Source of the DNA: Halorientalis sp. IM1011
GTDB lineage: Archaea; Halobacteriota; Halobacteria; Halobacteriales; Haloarculaceae
NCBI RefSeq assembly: GCF_001989615.1
Contig: NZ_CP019067.1
Coordinates: 868,001-932,000, forward strand
DNA length: 64,000 bases
Reading direction: 5' to 3'
How positions within the stretch are numbered: position 1 is the first letter of the stretch; each line of letters begins with the position of its first letter. The notes below the pieces were generated by a model, which was given only the letters and a program-made list of their open reading frames with translations, was not told where the DNA came from and did not search any database. Of this stretch, positions 1 to 8,186 are shown in pieces. A program made the position numbers and the translations under genes.

Positions 1-384
1 CGCGTAGAGCAGCAGCAGCTCGGGGATGTCGATCCCGGCCCATTCCACCGCGATGCCGGCCAGCACGACGAGGTCGTCCAGCACGACGAGGGGGAAGAAA
101 AGCGACAGCGCGAGGACGGCCGCGACGCCGTAGGCGATCCGGCGAGCGACCGCCTCGTCGACACTCCCCCGGCGCTGGTGGTACGCCGAGTAGACGATGA
201 CCGCGAATCCGAGACAGAACACGGTGACGGCGGCGATCCTGAAGGAGACGTAGACGAACAGATCGGCCGCCCGGGCGGCCGCGGCGGCCAGTCCCGGCGA
301 CGTTTCGAGGACGGCGGCCACCACCGTCAGGACGAGGCCGACGACGCCGACGACACCGGCCGCGCGGGCCCGACCGACACTCAT
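1..384 (-). CDS. Membrane protein of unknown function, partial (C-terminus outside window)
   Basis: The reading frame begins with ATG at 384 on the minus strand and runs off the start of the window after 128 codons. The translation is hydrophobic, with a likely membrane segment at about residues 8-28 (GVVGVVGLVLTVVAAVL), a second at about 45-65 and a third at about 85-112, separated by a short basic loop (YHQRRG). Its start overlaps the stop of the small gene upstream by ATGA, so the two are probably translated together. I do not recognise the family. The coding call rests on GC-rich third positions, regular membrane spacing and the overlap. Confidence 0.6.
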   Translation of the reverse strand, partial: MSVGRARAAGVVGVVGLVLTVVAAVLETSPGLAAAAARAADLFVYVSFRIAAVTVFCLGFAVIVYSAYHQRRGSVDEAVARRIAYGVAAVLALSLFFPLVVLDDLVVLAGIAVEWAGIDIPELLLLYA

Positions 385-551
385 CGTCCGAGCGCGTCGA
401 GGCTGCCCCTCACCAGGACCGGTTCCCGACGGGCGGCGTAGTCCCCGATCGCGTCGACCGGGAGCGACGCTGCTCGTGAGACGTCGACCGCCGTGGGTTT
501 CAGCGCCACCGCGTCGATGCTCGTCCTCGCCAGCACACTCTCGCTCACCAT
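381..551 (-). CDS. Small hypothetical protein (56 aa)
   Basis: A 56-residue frame starts at ATG 551 (MVSESVLARTSIDAVALKPT) and ends in TGA at 381-383, which overlaps the ATG of the following membrane-protein gene. The protein has no membrane segment and no cysteines, and has the balanced acidic composition of a soluble halophile protein. The 4-bp ATGA overlap is the main evidence that it is real and co-transcribed with the membrane protein. The function is unknown. The bases from 552 to 688, upstream of it, hold no gene that I can see. Confidence 0.5.
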   Translation of the reverse strand: MVSESVLARTSIDAVALKPTAVDVSRAASLPVDAIGDYAARREPVLVRGSLDALGR

Positions 552-688
552 ACTCTCGATCGGCCGCGTCCCCGCGGCCCGTTGTGCGCCAGTGTGGGAG
601 TGGCCCGCAAAACGCTGTCGTTCCTGTTTCGCTACATCGGGCGGTCCGCATCCTCCGAACGCGTACCTCGATTCGCGTCCGCCGGCCG

Positions 689-1297
689 CTACATTGGGAG
701 GTCCGCGTCCGGATCCACCTCTCGATCCACTTCCGGTGGCATCTCCCAGTCGGTCGTGAGTTCCAGCAACTGCACCAGAATCCGTGCGGTCGCGCCCCAG
801 ACTGTGTAGCCGTCGACGTTGAAGAAGTGCAGACGGATGTCGCCATAGTGGGGGTGGTCCCGGCGCTCGGACTCGTAGTTGTCCAGATCGGTGAGGTCGT
901 CGACCGCGAGGACGGCAATCTCGGCGACCTCACGCTCGTCGGGCGTGTACTCCCTGTCGGGGATCGTTCCGACGAACGGCCGGACGGAGTACCTGGTTAC
1001 GGTACTGATGTCGTCGATGCGGCCGACGATGTCGGCCTCGTCGGGGTTCAGGCCGATCTCCTCGTTGGCCTCACGGAGCGCGGTCGCTTCCAGATCGGCG
1101 TCGCTTGGCTCGCGACCACCGCCGGGGAAGCTCATCTGGCCCGGGTGCTCCCCGAGGTGGTCCGCCCGTTTGGTGAAAAGCAAGTGTTCGCCGCTGTCGC
1201 GGGTGATGATCGGCGCGAGCACGGCGGCCTCGCGCTCCTCGTCGCTTATTCCGGTCGCCCGGAAGTTCCCGACCCGCTCCAGGTCCATACCCCCCAT
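689..1297 (-). CDS. NUDIX hydrolase, CoA pyrophosphatase type
   Basis: The 202-residue protein carries a full NUDIX box (GGGREPSDADLEATALRE followed by ANEEIGL) at about residues 58-82. Just before it is the CoA-pyrophosphatase signature: a leucine-rich LLFTKR stretch, then GEHPGQMSFPGG. Known members of this family hydrolyse CoA or acyl-CoA to 4'-phosphopantetheine and 3',5'-ADP using Mg2+ or Mn2+; that activity here is inferred from the motif. The start could be ATG 1297 or ATG 1288 (MDLERV); the second is equally plausible. It lies on the same strand as the next gene upstream. Confidence 0.88.
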   Translation of the reverse strand: MGGMDLERVGNFRATGISDEEREAAVLAPIITRDSGEHLLFTKRADHLGEHPGQMSFPGGGREPSDADLEATALREANEEIGLNPDEADIVGRIDDISTVTRYSVRPFVGTIPDREYTPDEREVAEIAVLAVDDLTDLDNYESERRDHPHYGDIRLHFFNVDGYTVWGATARILVQLLELTTDWEMPPEVDREVDPDADLPM

Positions 1298-1345
1298 GTG
1301 GTCCCGCGCGCTCTTAATTTACCCGGGGTCACTCGCTCACGTGGG

Positions 1346-1816
1346 TCATGCTAACGCATCGTCGAGTCGTTCACGCGCCGACGCGAGGTCCACCGGACCC
1401 CACACTTCGAGTTCGTAACTCACGTCCAGCAGTTCACGAATGCGCGCCTCGTTCTCGTCGGCGACGGCCTCGGCCGTGTCCGACCGGAATTTCTCTTCGG
1501 CGGCCGCCCCAATCCGGTCGCGGTCGACCGAGCGGGCCGGCACGTCCAGCATGTGTGGCAGATCCGTCGCGTTCTCCGGGAGTTCCGGGAACGCCACCGG
1601 TCCGGGGACCAGCCACGGATCGTCCGCGTCCGCCGGCTCGAAGGCGACCAGGTGGTACGTCTCCAGGGCGGCCGCGATATCGCCGTCGAAGGCACTCGGA
1701 TCCAGTTCCTCGCCCTGCCGGTAGGCGAGTTCGACCAGCGCCCGCCGGAGTTCGTCGGCCGTCAGCGCGTCGAACAGGTCGACGATCCCTGCCAGTTCGT
1801 CGCCCGTCACGTCCAT
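1346..1816 (-). CDS. Conserved haloarchaeal hypothetical protein
   Basis: A 156-residue acidic protein starting MDVTGDELAGIVDLFDALT. A GTG 21 bases upstream would add seven residues, but the internal ATG gives the more natural N-terminus. The sequence looks mostly helical and soluble, with a proline-rich middle (PWLVPGPVAFPELP) and a C-terminal region (YELEVWGPVDLASARERLDDAL) typical of haloarchaeal proteins known only as domains of unknown function. No catalytic motif is visible. It sits between the NUDIX gene and the glycosyltransferase, all on the minus strand. Confidence 0.7.
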   Translation of the reverse strand: MDVTGDELAGIVDLFDALTADELRRALVELAYRQGEELDPSAFDGDIAAALETYHLVAFEPADADDPWLVPGPVAFPELPENATDLPHMLDVPARSVDRDRIGAAAEEKFRSDTAEAVADENEARIRELLDVSYELEVWGPVDLASARERLDDALA

Positions 1817-1858
1817 GCTCCGACCGGCGAGTGGCACCCTCTTTACTCTGGCGCAGGG

Positions 1859-2956
1859 CTACCGATCGGTCGCGCGGTCGAGCCCCCGCCGGGCGGCCCG
1901 TTCGACCGCGCCGGGGTCGAGATCCGTCTCGTCCCAGGCGGGGAGCCTGGTGTCCTCGGCGGGCGGCGCGACGGCCTCGGCGTAGGTGTCGACCTGCTCG
2001 CGCTCGCCGGCAGCGTCGAACGCGAACCCGTTGAACGCCGCGTCGGTCCCGTACTGGTCGACCAGTTCGTCCGCTGTCTCCCGGTAGCGTTCTCGGAGTC
2101 GGTCGTAGTCGGGGTCGAGGCCCGCATCCTCGACGGCGTGGAACAGGGCGGTCGCGACCTCGCGACACATATCGCCCAGACCCTGCGGGCCGCCGACCGC
2201 CCGGTGGTCGTGTTCGTGCCGGCCGAGGTCGACCTGTGCGGTGCCGTCGAAGCCGGCCGTCGCGAAGGCGTCGCCGAGCGTCCCGACCTCCAACCCCCAG
2301 CCCCGCTGGGCCCGGAGGCGGCGGGCGAGGTCGCTCGTGGCCGCGAACTCACCGGCCAGCGCGTAGCGGAAACTCGCCAGGTAGTCGACGACCGGCGCGT
2401 CGTCCGTCTCGGCGAGCGCCCGGACCAGCGGCGTGTAGAAGAGGCGAAAGAGGCGGCCGTAGAGCCGGTCGTTCTCGACGCGAGCGTAGTAGCCCTTCGA
2501 GAAGTCGTAGCCGTGGGCGAGCGGGAAGAGCAAGCGTGGGACGTGAGCCCGCGAGTAGGTCGTCGCGTCGGCGTCGTGGACCGCGACGTACTCCTCCTGG
2601 GCTGCGAGCCCGAGCGCCAGCCACACGTCCCGGCCCTTCCCGGCCGGACCGTTCAACCCGTGCTCGCCGATGGCGTCCCGGACCTCCGGGGCGTTACACC
2701 AGAGGACCTCGGGGCCGAGTTCGAAGGAGTCGAGCCAGCGGGCGACGGTGTCGACCCGCTCCTCGCTCGCCCGGAGCGCGACGATCACGCGGGCAGGGTC
2801 GACCCGATCCAGCGTCGTCAGCACGCGCTCGGCCGCGAGGCTGGCGTGTTCCCGCTCGGTCAGTGGGACCACGACTGCGGCGTTCTCCGTGGGGGCCTCG
2901 GGAACCCGGTCTTCGAACGCGTGGAGCGTCGCCACCCGCTCCTGAACGTATTCCAT
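1859..2956 (-). CDS. Glycosyltransferase, glucosyl-3-phosphoglycerate synthase-like
   Basis: About 365 residues from ATG 2956 (MEYVQERVATLHAFEDRVPE); the longer frame upstream lacks halophile-like composition and is rejected. The GT-A fold is indicated by VVVPLTERE near the N-terminus, the GPAGKGRDVW segment, and the metal-binding motif VHDADATTYS. The downstream segments FSKGYYARV and GWGLEVGTLGD match the GT81/GpgS family, which transfers glucose from a nucleotide sugar to 3-phosphoglycerate on the way to glucosylglycerate, a compatible solute or polysaccharide primer. Substrate is inferred from family resemblance only. No glucosyl-phosphoglycerate phosphatase gene lies next to it. Confidence 0.75.
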   Translation of the reverse strand: MEYVQERVATLHAFEDRVPEAPTENAAVVVPLTEREHASLAAERVLTTLDRVDPARVIVALRASEERVDTVARWLDSFELGPEVLWCNAPEVRDAIGEHGLNGPAGKGRDVWLALGLAAQEEYVAVHDADATTYSRAHVPRLLFPLAHGYDFSKGYYARVENDRLYGRLFRLFYTPLVRALAETDDAPVVDYLASFRYALAGEFAATSDLARRLRAQRGWGLEVGTLGDAFATAGFDGTAQVDLGRHEHDHRAVGGPQGLGDMCREVATALFHAVEDAGLDPDYDRLRERYRETADELVDQYGTDAAFNGFAFDAAGEREQVDTYAEAVAPPAEDTRLPAWDETDLDPGAVERAARRGLDRATDR

Positions 2957-3101
2957 CGGCCCGTCGTTGGGCCTGCCCCCGAAAAAAGCCGCCGTTCTCG
3001 TCCCTGCGTCGGCTTCCTGACCAGTGTCCAGACACCGTCGTCGAACGCGCGTCAGACGGGACAGCACGGGCTTTTTACTGTGGCCGCCAGTAGAGTCGGG
3101 C

Positions 3102-3272
3102 ATGGACTCCGTCCGCAAGGGGCTACGCTCGGGCGACATCGAGAAGGACACCTACGAGCGGCTCACCTGTGCGGAGTGTGGGGAGCAACTCGGGACGAAA
3201 AACGACCCCGACGCGCTCAACACCGTCAGGTTCTGTCCCAGCTGTGACCGCGAGTGGGAGAAACTCGGCTAG
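3102..3272 (+). CDS. Small CxxC zinc-finger protein, HVO_0758-like (56 aa)
   Basis: A 56-residue protein starting MDSVRKGLRSGDIEKDTYER. It contains one zinc-finger-like pair, CAEC and CPSC, about 20 residues apart, and ends WEKLG. Length, the N-terminal RKGLRSG...EKDTYERL pattern and the NDPDALNTVRFC segment fit the haloarchaeal zinc-finger microprotein family named after HVO_0758 of Haloferax volcanii (recalled from memory, not searched). The start is the internal ATG at 3102; the upstream extension in the same frame is arginine-rich and not protein-like. Its stop directly abuts the stop of the convergent aldo/keto reductase gene. Confidence 0.8.
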   Translation: MDSVRKGLRSGDIEKDTYERLTCAECGEQLGTKNDPDALNTVRFCPSCDREWEKLG

Positions 3273-4361
3273 TCACTCGAAGACCGCGTCGAAGGCGTCG
3301 GCGCCGAGCGGCTGGAAGGTACCCGCCGCGACGTTTTCGGCCACGTGAGCCGGCGATCCCATCCCGACCAGCGAACTCGTCACGCCGGGAGCGCTCCGCG
3401 CGAAGTTGATCGCCCGCTGGGCCCGGGTCTCCCCGTCGAGTCTCGCTTCCACCTGTTCGGGCATCTCCGTCGCCAGCCGTCCCTGCATGATCGAGGCGCT
3501 GGTGAACACGTCCAGTCCCGCGTCGTTGGCGAACCACAGCGCCGACTGTGGGCCGTCCGCGCCGTCGTGTGCGGCGACGGTGAACGCGTCGGCCATGAAC
3601 ACGTTGAAGGGCAACTGGATCGCCCGGAGGTGGGTCGAGTCCGTCCCCGCACGGTCCGACGCCGTCCGCGCACGCGAGACGACCTCCGGGAGCGAGAGGT
3701 AGCTGTCGTCGTCAGGTCCCACCCGGAACGACTCCCAGGACGCCACCCCGTAGTGGCGCAGGTCCCCGTCGGCCGCCCGCTCTTCGAGGCGGGTGAACGT
3801 GTCCTCTAGCTGGTCGTAGACCGCCTCCCGGGACTTCGCTTCGAGTTGGGTCTCCGGATTGTGGACGTAGTAGAGATCCACGGTGTCGAGTCCGAGGTTG
3901 TCCAGCGACCGATCCAGCTGGTCGTCGATGTAGTCGGGCGCGATGCAGTGCTGGCCCCGAACGAGATCGTCGGGGTCGACCAGTCCCGTCTCCACGTACT
4001 CCTCGCGGATGAACTGGCCCGGGTCGGCGGGGCGCTCTCCGTCGAAGGGGACGAACCCGCCCTTCGTCGCGACCAGTACGGCCTCCCGGTCCACGTCGGC
4101 GGCCTCGATGCCCTCGCCGACGACGCGTTCGGAGCGCTGACACCGGTAGTTGATCGCCGTGTCGACGACGTTGACGCCCGATTCGAGGGCTTCGACGATG
4201 GCCTCGTGGTAGTCCTCGTCGGCCTCGTCGGTCGGGTCGCCGAGGTAGGTGCCGACGCCGACCGAGGAGACGACGCAGTTCCCGAAGGAGCGGAAGTAGG
4301 TGCGGGCGAACCGCTCGTGGTGGCGGTCGCGATAGTCCCAGGTTGCCTCGCGGGTAGCCAT
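3273..4361 (-). CDS. Aldo/keto reductase family oxidoreductase
   Basis: A 362-residue protein with the family's NADP-dependent barrel features. The catalytic tetrad is visible as Asp and Tyr in GVNVVDTAINY (about residues 65-75), Lys in VATKGGFVPF, and His in YYVHNPETQ. C-terminal motifs for cofactor binding (GVTSSLVGMGSPAH) are present. Family members reduce aldehydes and ketones. The insertion around PFDGERPADPGQF suggests a subgroup near L-fucose dehydrogenase/galactose-dehydrogenase-like enzymes, but the substrate cannot be read from sequence. It is monocistronic or first in its unit and convergent with the zinc-finger gene. Confidence 0.88.
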   Translation of the reverse strand: MATREATWDYRDRHHERFARTYFRSFGNCVVSSVGVGTYLGDPTDEADEDYHEAIVEALESGVNVVDTAINYRCQRSERVVGEGIEAADVDREAVLVATKGGFVPFDGERPADPGQFIREEYVETGLVDPDDLVRGQHCIAPDYIDDQLDRSLDNLGLDTVDLYYVHNPETQLEAKSREAVYDQLEDTFTRLEERAADGDLRHYGVASWESFRVGPDDDSYLSLPEVVSRARTASDRAGTDSTHLRAIQLPFNVFMADAFTVAAHDGADGPQSALWFANDAGLDVFTSASIMQGRLATEMPEQVEARLDGETRAQRAINFARSAPGVTSSLVGMGSPAHVAENVAAGTFQPLGADAFDAVFE

Positions 4362-4421
4362 GGGCGTGGGTTGGAGCGCGGGCAGTAAAGGCGGGACGGT
4401 CGCGGGCCGGTTTTCGTCTCC

Positions 4422-5021
4422 TCAGTCGAAACACTGGACAGGATCGCCGCTTCCCCATGGGTCCGGTATCAGTGCTTGCTCTTTCTCGTCGTCCAGAAAC
4501 CCCTTCCGGTGGGCGCGCACGACCACCGACTCGTCGACGTAGTAGGTTGCGTAGTTGGTGGGCGAATCGGAGTGGACGGTACTCCCCGCATGGTTCTCGA
4601 ATCCGTAATGGTAGCTGTACCGGAACCGGACGATCGCGGCATCCGGCGGTGCGTCGAACGTTCGCGCATCGCCGCTCAGCCCGAATCCGGTTACCCGTCC
4701 GCGGGTCTCGGAGCGTATTCGCTTCTGCACTAAGGCATGCTCGTACTGTTTGACGTACCCGACGACAGCCTGATCGTCACCCAGCGGCGGCGGTCCGTCG
4801 TCGGGATACTCAAGTGGCTCGACGGAGTCGCCGCGTTCTCGCACATCGTCGGTCAGCGTCGGCCGACTGGTCTCGCCGCAGTCGTATACGGGTGGTGAGG
4901 ACCGTCCGCTCGGTGTCGGATCACCTGTGGTGCGGGTTGTAGGACTGTTCACGGAAGAGCATCCGGCGGTCCCGAGACCGAATCCGACACCGAGCAGGCC
5001 GAGGACGTGACGGCGACGCAT
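4422..5021 (-). CDS. Tat-exported lipoprotein of unknown function
   Basis: The protein begins MRRRHVLGLLGVGFGLGTAG and continues with Cys: a twin-arginine signal followed by a lipobox (GTAGC), as usual for haloarchaeal lipoproteins. A GTG/ATG further upstream at 5045 would add eight residues before the RRR and is also possible. The mature 180 residues hold a short Ser/Thr/Pro linker and then a compact domain with a Cys-containing start (YDCGETSRPT) and a C-terminal GSGDPVQCFD. It is probably anchored on the outer face of the membrane. I do not recognise the domain. Confidence 0.75.
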   Translation of the reverse strand: MRRRHVLGLLGVGFGLGTAGCSSVNSPTTRTTGDPTPSGRSSPPVYDCGETSRPTLTDDVRERGDSVEPLEYPDDGPPPLGDDQAVVGYVKQYEHALVQKRIRSETRGRVTGFGLSGDARTFDAPPDAAIVRFRYSYHYGFENHAGSTVHSDSPTNYATYYVDESVVVRAHRKGFLDDEKEQALIPDPWGSGDPVQCFD

Positions 5022-5087
5022 GCGAACTCGACTGGCGGTGGTCACGGTAAGTGTTTTCTCCCGCTCGGGTGGGCGAAGTCGAGACCG

Positions 5088-5492
5088 TCACTCCGGCGTG
5101 TGAACGATGTCGACGTCGGCCAGCGAGTGAACCGGCCCTTTGTCGAAGTCGTGCTTGTTGTGGGTGACGAAGGTCCCGCCTTCGGCGTAGGCAGTTGCGA
5201 GGTTGAACAGGTCGACAGCGTCGAGGACGACGCCCTGGGACTGGAGTTTCTCGTCGAGATAGGACGCTTCGAGGGCCGTATCGTCGGTGAACGAGAGAAT
5301 CCGGTCGAACGTCGACTGGAGACGGTGTTGTTCCTGCTGCATGTCCTCCCGATTGGTCTGGTACTGAAACGACTCCCAGGCGACGTGGGCGGGAATCGTC
5401 CACTCCTGGGAGCTGTACTGCTGGAGGTGCTGGATAATCGCCGGATCGGAGTTTCGGAGTTTCACCAGAACGTCCCTGTCGAGTGCGATCAT
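5088..5492 (-). CDS. vapC: PIN-domain toxin of a VapBC pair
   Basis: A 134-residue PIN-domain protein. The acidic residues expected for the Mg2+-dependent ribonuclease site are present: Asp5 in MIALDRDVLVKL, Glu in AHVAWESFQYQ, Asp in LDAVDLFNLATA, and Asp in THNKHDFDKG. VapC toxins cut tRNA or rRNA; the target here is unknown. The ATG directly follows the TAG stop of vapB (no gap), the normal antitoxin-toxin order. Base use is slightly less GC-rich than its neighbours, consistent with a mobile toxin-antitoxin module. Confidence 0.85.
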   Translation of the reverse strand: MIALDRDVLVKLRNSDPAIIQHLQQYSSQEWTIPAHVAWESFQYQTNREDMQQEQHRLQSTFDRILSFTDDTALEASYLDEKLQSQGVVLDAVDLFNLATAYAEGGTFVTHNKHDFDKGPVHSLADVDIVHTPE

Positions 5493-5708
5493 CTACCGTC
5501 GCTCCTCCAGCGACTCGTTCAACCGCTCGCGTGCCTCGTCCATCCGTTCGATCTCCTCGTCGTCGACGGGTGGGAGCGATTCCGCGATCCGTTCCACGTC
5601 CTTTTCGGTCCGGCTGAGCCGTTCCAGCAAGTCGTTGAAACTCTCGTCGTCCCGCTTGAGGTCCCGTAACCGCTCTTTGACCTCCTCGCTGACCCGAATC
5701 GTACTCAT
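5493..5708 (-). CDS. vapB: VapB-type antitoxin
   Basis: A 71-residue protein starting MSTIRVSEEVKERLRDLKRD. The N-terminus (TIRVSEEVKERLRDLK) has the short strand-helix pattern of an AbrB/RHH-like DNA-binding antitoxin, and the C-terminus is a long charged helix (MDEARERLNESLEERR) suited to wrapping the toxin. It precedes vapC with no intergenic base. A near-palindrome overlapping its promoter suggests that the complex represses its own operon. Confidence 0.82.
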   Translation of the reverse strand: MSTIRVSEEVKERLRDLKRDDESFNDLLERLSRTEKDVERIAESLPPVDDEEIERMDEARERLNESLEERR

Positions 5709-5709
5709 G

Positions 5710-5726
5710 CGTATACGTTGTGTACG
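5710..5726. promoter_or_regulatory. Candidate VapBC operator
   Basis: CGTATAC-gtt-GTGTACG lies immediately upstream of the vapB ATG: two 7-bp arms with one mismatch around a 3-bp centre. Its position at the start of the operon and its symmetry fit an autoregulatory VapBC binding site. This is inference from position and symmetry only. Confidence 0.4.
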
Positions 5727-5783
5727 AGAGGGTGGTAGATGTTTCGCCGCTCCGCACCGGTTATTGTGTGGCGGTCCCGGGCG

Positions 5784-6854
5784 CTATCGCAACTGGAAGA
5801 AGGACTTGTCGCCCTCCGCGAACACGTCGAAGTCCATCACCAGGTACAGCGGGTCGATCCCTTCCGGGGCCTCGAACACGACCTCGCCCCGCCGCCGACC
5901 GCCCGGCGGGATCGGGTCCCCCTGCGAGAAGTCCCGGTCGGACACGCTCGCTCCCACGATGGAGATGTCGTAGGTCCGCCCACGACCGTCTTTCAGTTCC
6001 ATCTGGAGCAGTGTCGAGACGGTCAACTCGTCGTCGCCGGTGTTCTCGACGGTAACGTCGACGAGGACGAACTCGTTGCCCTCGTCGGGCTGGGCGAAGC
6101 CCTCGCCCGAGGACGTCCGGACGCTGTTGACCGTGAACCGCGTGTCCTGGTAGTCGAGGGTGTCGCCGGTCTCGTACACCTCGACCTGCAGGTCCTGAGT
6201 CAGTGTCCGCCCGGACCCCCGCGACGCGAGGTCGATCTCTACCCCGTCGTATCCGATGATCGACTGGTCGAGGTCGACGTGGAGCGCGAGCCCGCTCGTT
6301 CCCTCGGGAACCTCGAACACGAGGGTCCCACGTGTGACCTCACCGGGCGCGAGTTCGCCGCTGTCGAGGGACCCCCCGCTCCCGGTTATCGTCTGGTCGT
6401 ACTCGTAGTCCTCGTCGTCGTGCAGACTCACCTGCAGGAACGACGAGAAGTTCATGAACTCCTCGCTGGTCCTGTTTTTCGCGGCCATTTCTACGACGAC
6501 GAACTCGTTGCCCTCGTCCGCCCTCGTAAACTGGCCGACCTGTCTTCGCCGTTCGACACTGTACGCGACCAGCGCGAGCTGGTCGCCCTCGATGACCTCG
6601 CCGAGTGCGGCGTCGACTGTCCCCGGTGTCGATCCGGTCCGGTCGGCGGACTCCGGGGTCCCGTCGCCGGCCGTGGAGCGGTCCGTCCCGTCGCCGGTTC
6701 CGTCGGTCACCTCCTCGGGCCGAGCTACGTCGTCCGACGAACAGCCCGCGAGGCCGACACTGGCCAGCCCCGCCAGCGCGAGTACGTACTCCCGGCGACT
6801 CCGATCGTTCGACAGGGACCTCCAGGCCGCTGCCGTGTCGTCGTCACGTCGCAT
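5784..6854 (-). CDS. Tat-exported lipoprotein with two DUF4352-like domains
   Basis: A 356-residue protein. The N-terminus holds a twin-arginine motif and lipobox (SRREYVLALAG then SVGLAGC), followed by a Thr/Asp/Gly-rich linker to about residue 80. Two immunoglobulin-like domains then repeat the same pattern: GNEFVVVEMAAKN / GNEFVLVDVTVEN, then APGEVTRGTLVFEVPEG / PPGGRRRGEVVFEAPEG. This pattern is typical of DUF4352-type cell-surface domains. It probably sits on the outer face of the membrane. The two domains likely arose by internal duplication. Ligand and role are unknown. Confidence 0.82.
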   Translation of the reverse strand: MRRDDDTAAAWRSLSNDRSRREYVLALAGLASVGLAGCSSDDVARPEEVTDGTGDGTDRSTAGDGTPESADRTGSTPGTVDAALGEVIEGDQLALVAYSVERRRQVGQFTRADEGNEFVVVEMAAKNRTSEEFMNFSSFLQVSLHDDEDYEYDQTITGSGGSLDSGELAPGEVTRGTLVFEVPEGTSGLALHVDLDQSIIGYDGVEIDLASRGSGRTLTQDLQVEVYETGDTLDYQDTRFTVNSVRTSSGEGFAQPDEGNEFVLVDVTVENTGDDELTVSTLLQMELKDGRGRTYDISIVGASVSDRDFSQGDPIPPGGRRRGEVVFEAPEGIDPLYLVMDFDVFAEGDKSFFQLR

Positions 6855-6913
6855 ACCTCGGGGTTTCGGCTCGGCTGAATAAAACTAGTGCTCGGAACGA
6901 TTGCCGAAATCGA

Positions 6914-8086
6914 CTATATGTCGCCGCTCATGGCGTCGAACAGCCGATCCGTCAGTTCGGGCATCGAGATGCCGGTCGAGGGGCCCAGGCCCTCCATGTG
7001 ATCGAGCGAGATCTGGCCGCCGCCCATCCGGGCGTGGCCGCCGGCCTCGGCCATCGGGATGTCGTCGATGGCGGCCCGTAGCGTCTTGCCCATGTGGACG
7101 CGGTCGTCGCGGGACCGTCCCGACAGGTGGACGGTACCGTCTTTCTCGCCGGCGACCACGACGGCTGTGACGCCCTCCAGTCGGAGGAGTTCGTCGGCGG
7201 CCTGCGGGATGGCGTCGGCGTTGTTCACCTCGCCGACGTTGGCAAAGGCGAAGGCGTTGCGGACCTCGCGGTTCGTGATGGCGCGGGCCTTGACCTCCAG
7301 CACTTCGGCGTCGACCTCGGGGTTGGCGATGCGGTCGAGCATGTCCTCGTCGATCCCCTCGTAGAGGTAGGCGGCGGCCCCGAACTCGGCGGCCGAACAG
7401 CCCTTGGTGAGCTGTTTGGTGTCGGCCTGGATGCCGTAGATGAGGCCGGTGGCGAGGTCGGTCGGGAGCTGGTCGGTCCCCACTTCGTCGTCGGGGTCGA
7501 CCGTCTCCCACCCCAGGTCCTCGAAGTACTCCGCACAGATGGTGGCGCAGGCGCCGGTGTCGGTGCGCACGTCGGTGAACTCCGAGCCCGTGCCCTCACC
7601 GGGGTGGTGGTCGACGACGGCGAAGGGGTCGACGCCGTCCGCGCCGGAGAAGCCTCTGGGTGTGTTGTGATCGACGAGGACGACTTCCTTGGAAGTGAGT
7701 TCGCTGGCGTCTTCGACGCGCTCGAAGTTCAGGTCGAGGACGGTCTCGAAGGCGCGGTTCTCCTGATGGCGGATCTGTCCGGTGTACTGCATCGTCGCGT
7801 CGGTGTCGACGGATTCGGCGAGCGTCCGGACGGCCATGGCGCTGGCCATCGCGTCGGGGTCCGGGTTGGGGTGCATCAACACCGACACCTCGTCGCGGGC
7901 GGCCAGCAGCCGCTTGAGCTTCGCCCCTTTCGGCCGGCGGAGGCGAACGACGAGCCAGGCGACGACGGCGAGCGCGACCAGCGTGGCGACAGCGACCGCC
8001 ACGAGCGGTGGGCCTTCCAGGGCGAACGCCGCGGTGGTATCGACGACCGAATCGACACCGACACCACCCGCGGCTGCAAGTGGCAT
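6914..8086 (-). CDS. Membrane-anchored DHH-family phosphoesterase
   Basis: About 390 residues from ATG 8086. One membrane helix near residues 25-50 (LVAVAVATLVALAVVAWLVV) precedes a basic stretch. The soluble part is a DHH/DHHA1 phosphoesterase: HPNPDPDAMASA (metal site), VLVDHN, then VVDHHPG and the C-terminal glycine-rich GGHARMGGGQ of DHHA1. Relatives include RecJ, NrnA-type oligoribonucleases and cyclic-dinucleotide phosphodiesterases, so nucleic-acid or nucleotide turnover at the membrane is likely. A paralogue without the helix lies at 9541-10614. Confidence 0.88.
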   Translation of the reverse strand: MPLAAAGGVGVDSVVDTTAAFALEGPPLVAVAVATLVALAVVAWLVVRLRRPKGAKLKRLLAARDEVSVLMHPNPDPDAMASAMAVRTLAESVDTDATMQYTGQIRHQENRAFETVLDLNFERVEDASELTSKEVVLVDHNTPRGFSGADGVDPFAVVDHHPGEGTGSEFTDVRTDTGACATICAEYFEDLGWETVDPDDEVGTDQLPTDLATGLIYGIQADTKQLTKGCSAAEFGAAAYLYEGIDEDMLDRIANPEVDAEVLEVKARAITNREVRNAFAFANVGEVNNADAIPQAADELLRLEGVTAVVVAGEKDGTVHLSGRSRDDRVHMGKTLRAAIDDIPMAEAGGHARMGGGQISLDHMEGLGPSTGISMPELTDRLFDAMSGDI

Positions 8087-8186
8087 ACTCGCGTTGTGTC
8101 TCGCTGGACGAACATGAATGTTCCCCATCTGTGCGATACCCCGATACGGGCGAATAGAGGGGCGCTACGCCCCCATTTCTCGGATT

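Noticed and set aside
626-712. Near-direct repeat CGCTACATCGGGCGGTCCGC / CGCTACATTGGGAGGTCCGC
   Set aside because: Only two imperfect copies, one reaching the 3' end of the NUDIX gene; no further structure.
476-1354. Long open frames on the strand opposite the NUDIX gene and similar long antisense frames throughout (for example 7094-9067, 11723-13570, 16409-18382 and 32681-35806)
   Set aside because: They are shadows of real genes in GC-rich DNA: rich in Arg, Pro, Ser or Val-Asp runs without domain motifs, and fully overlapped by well-supported genes.
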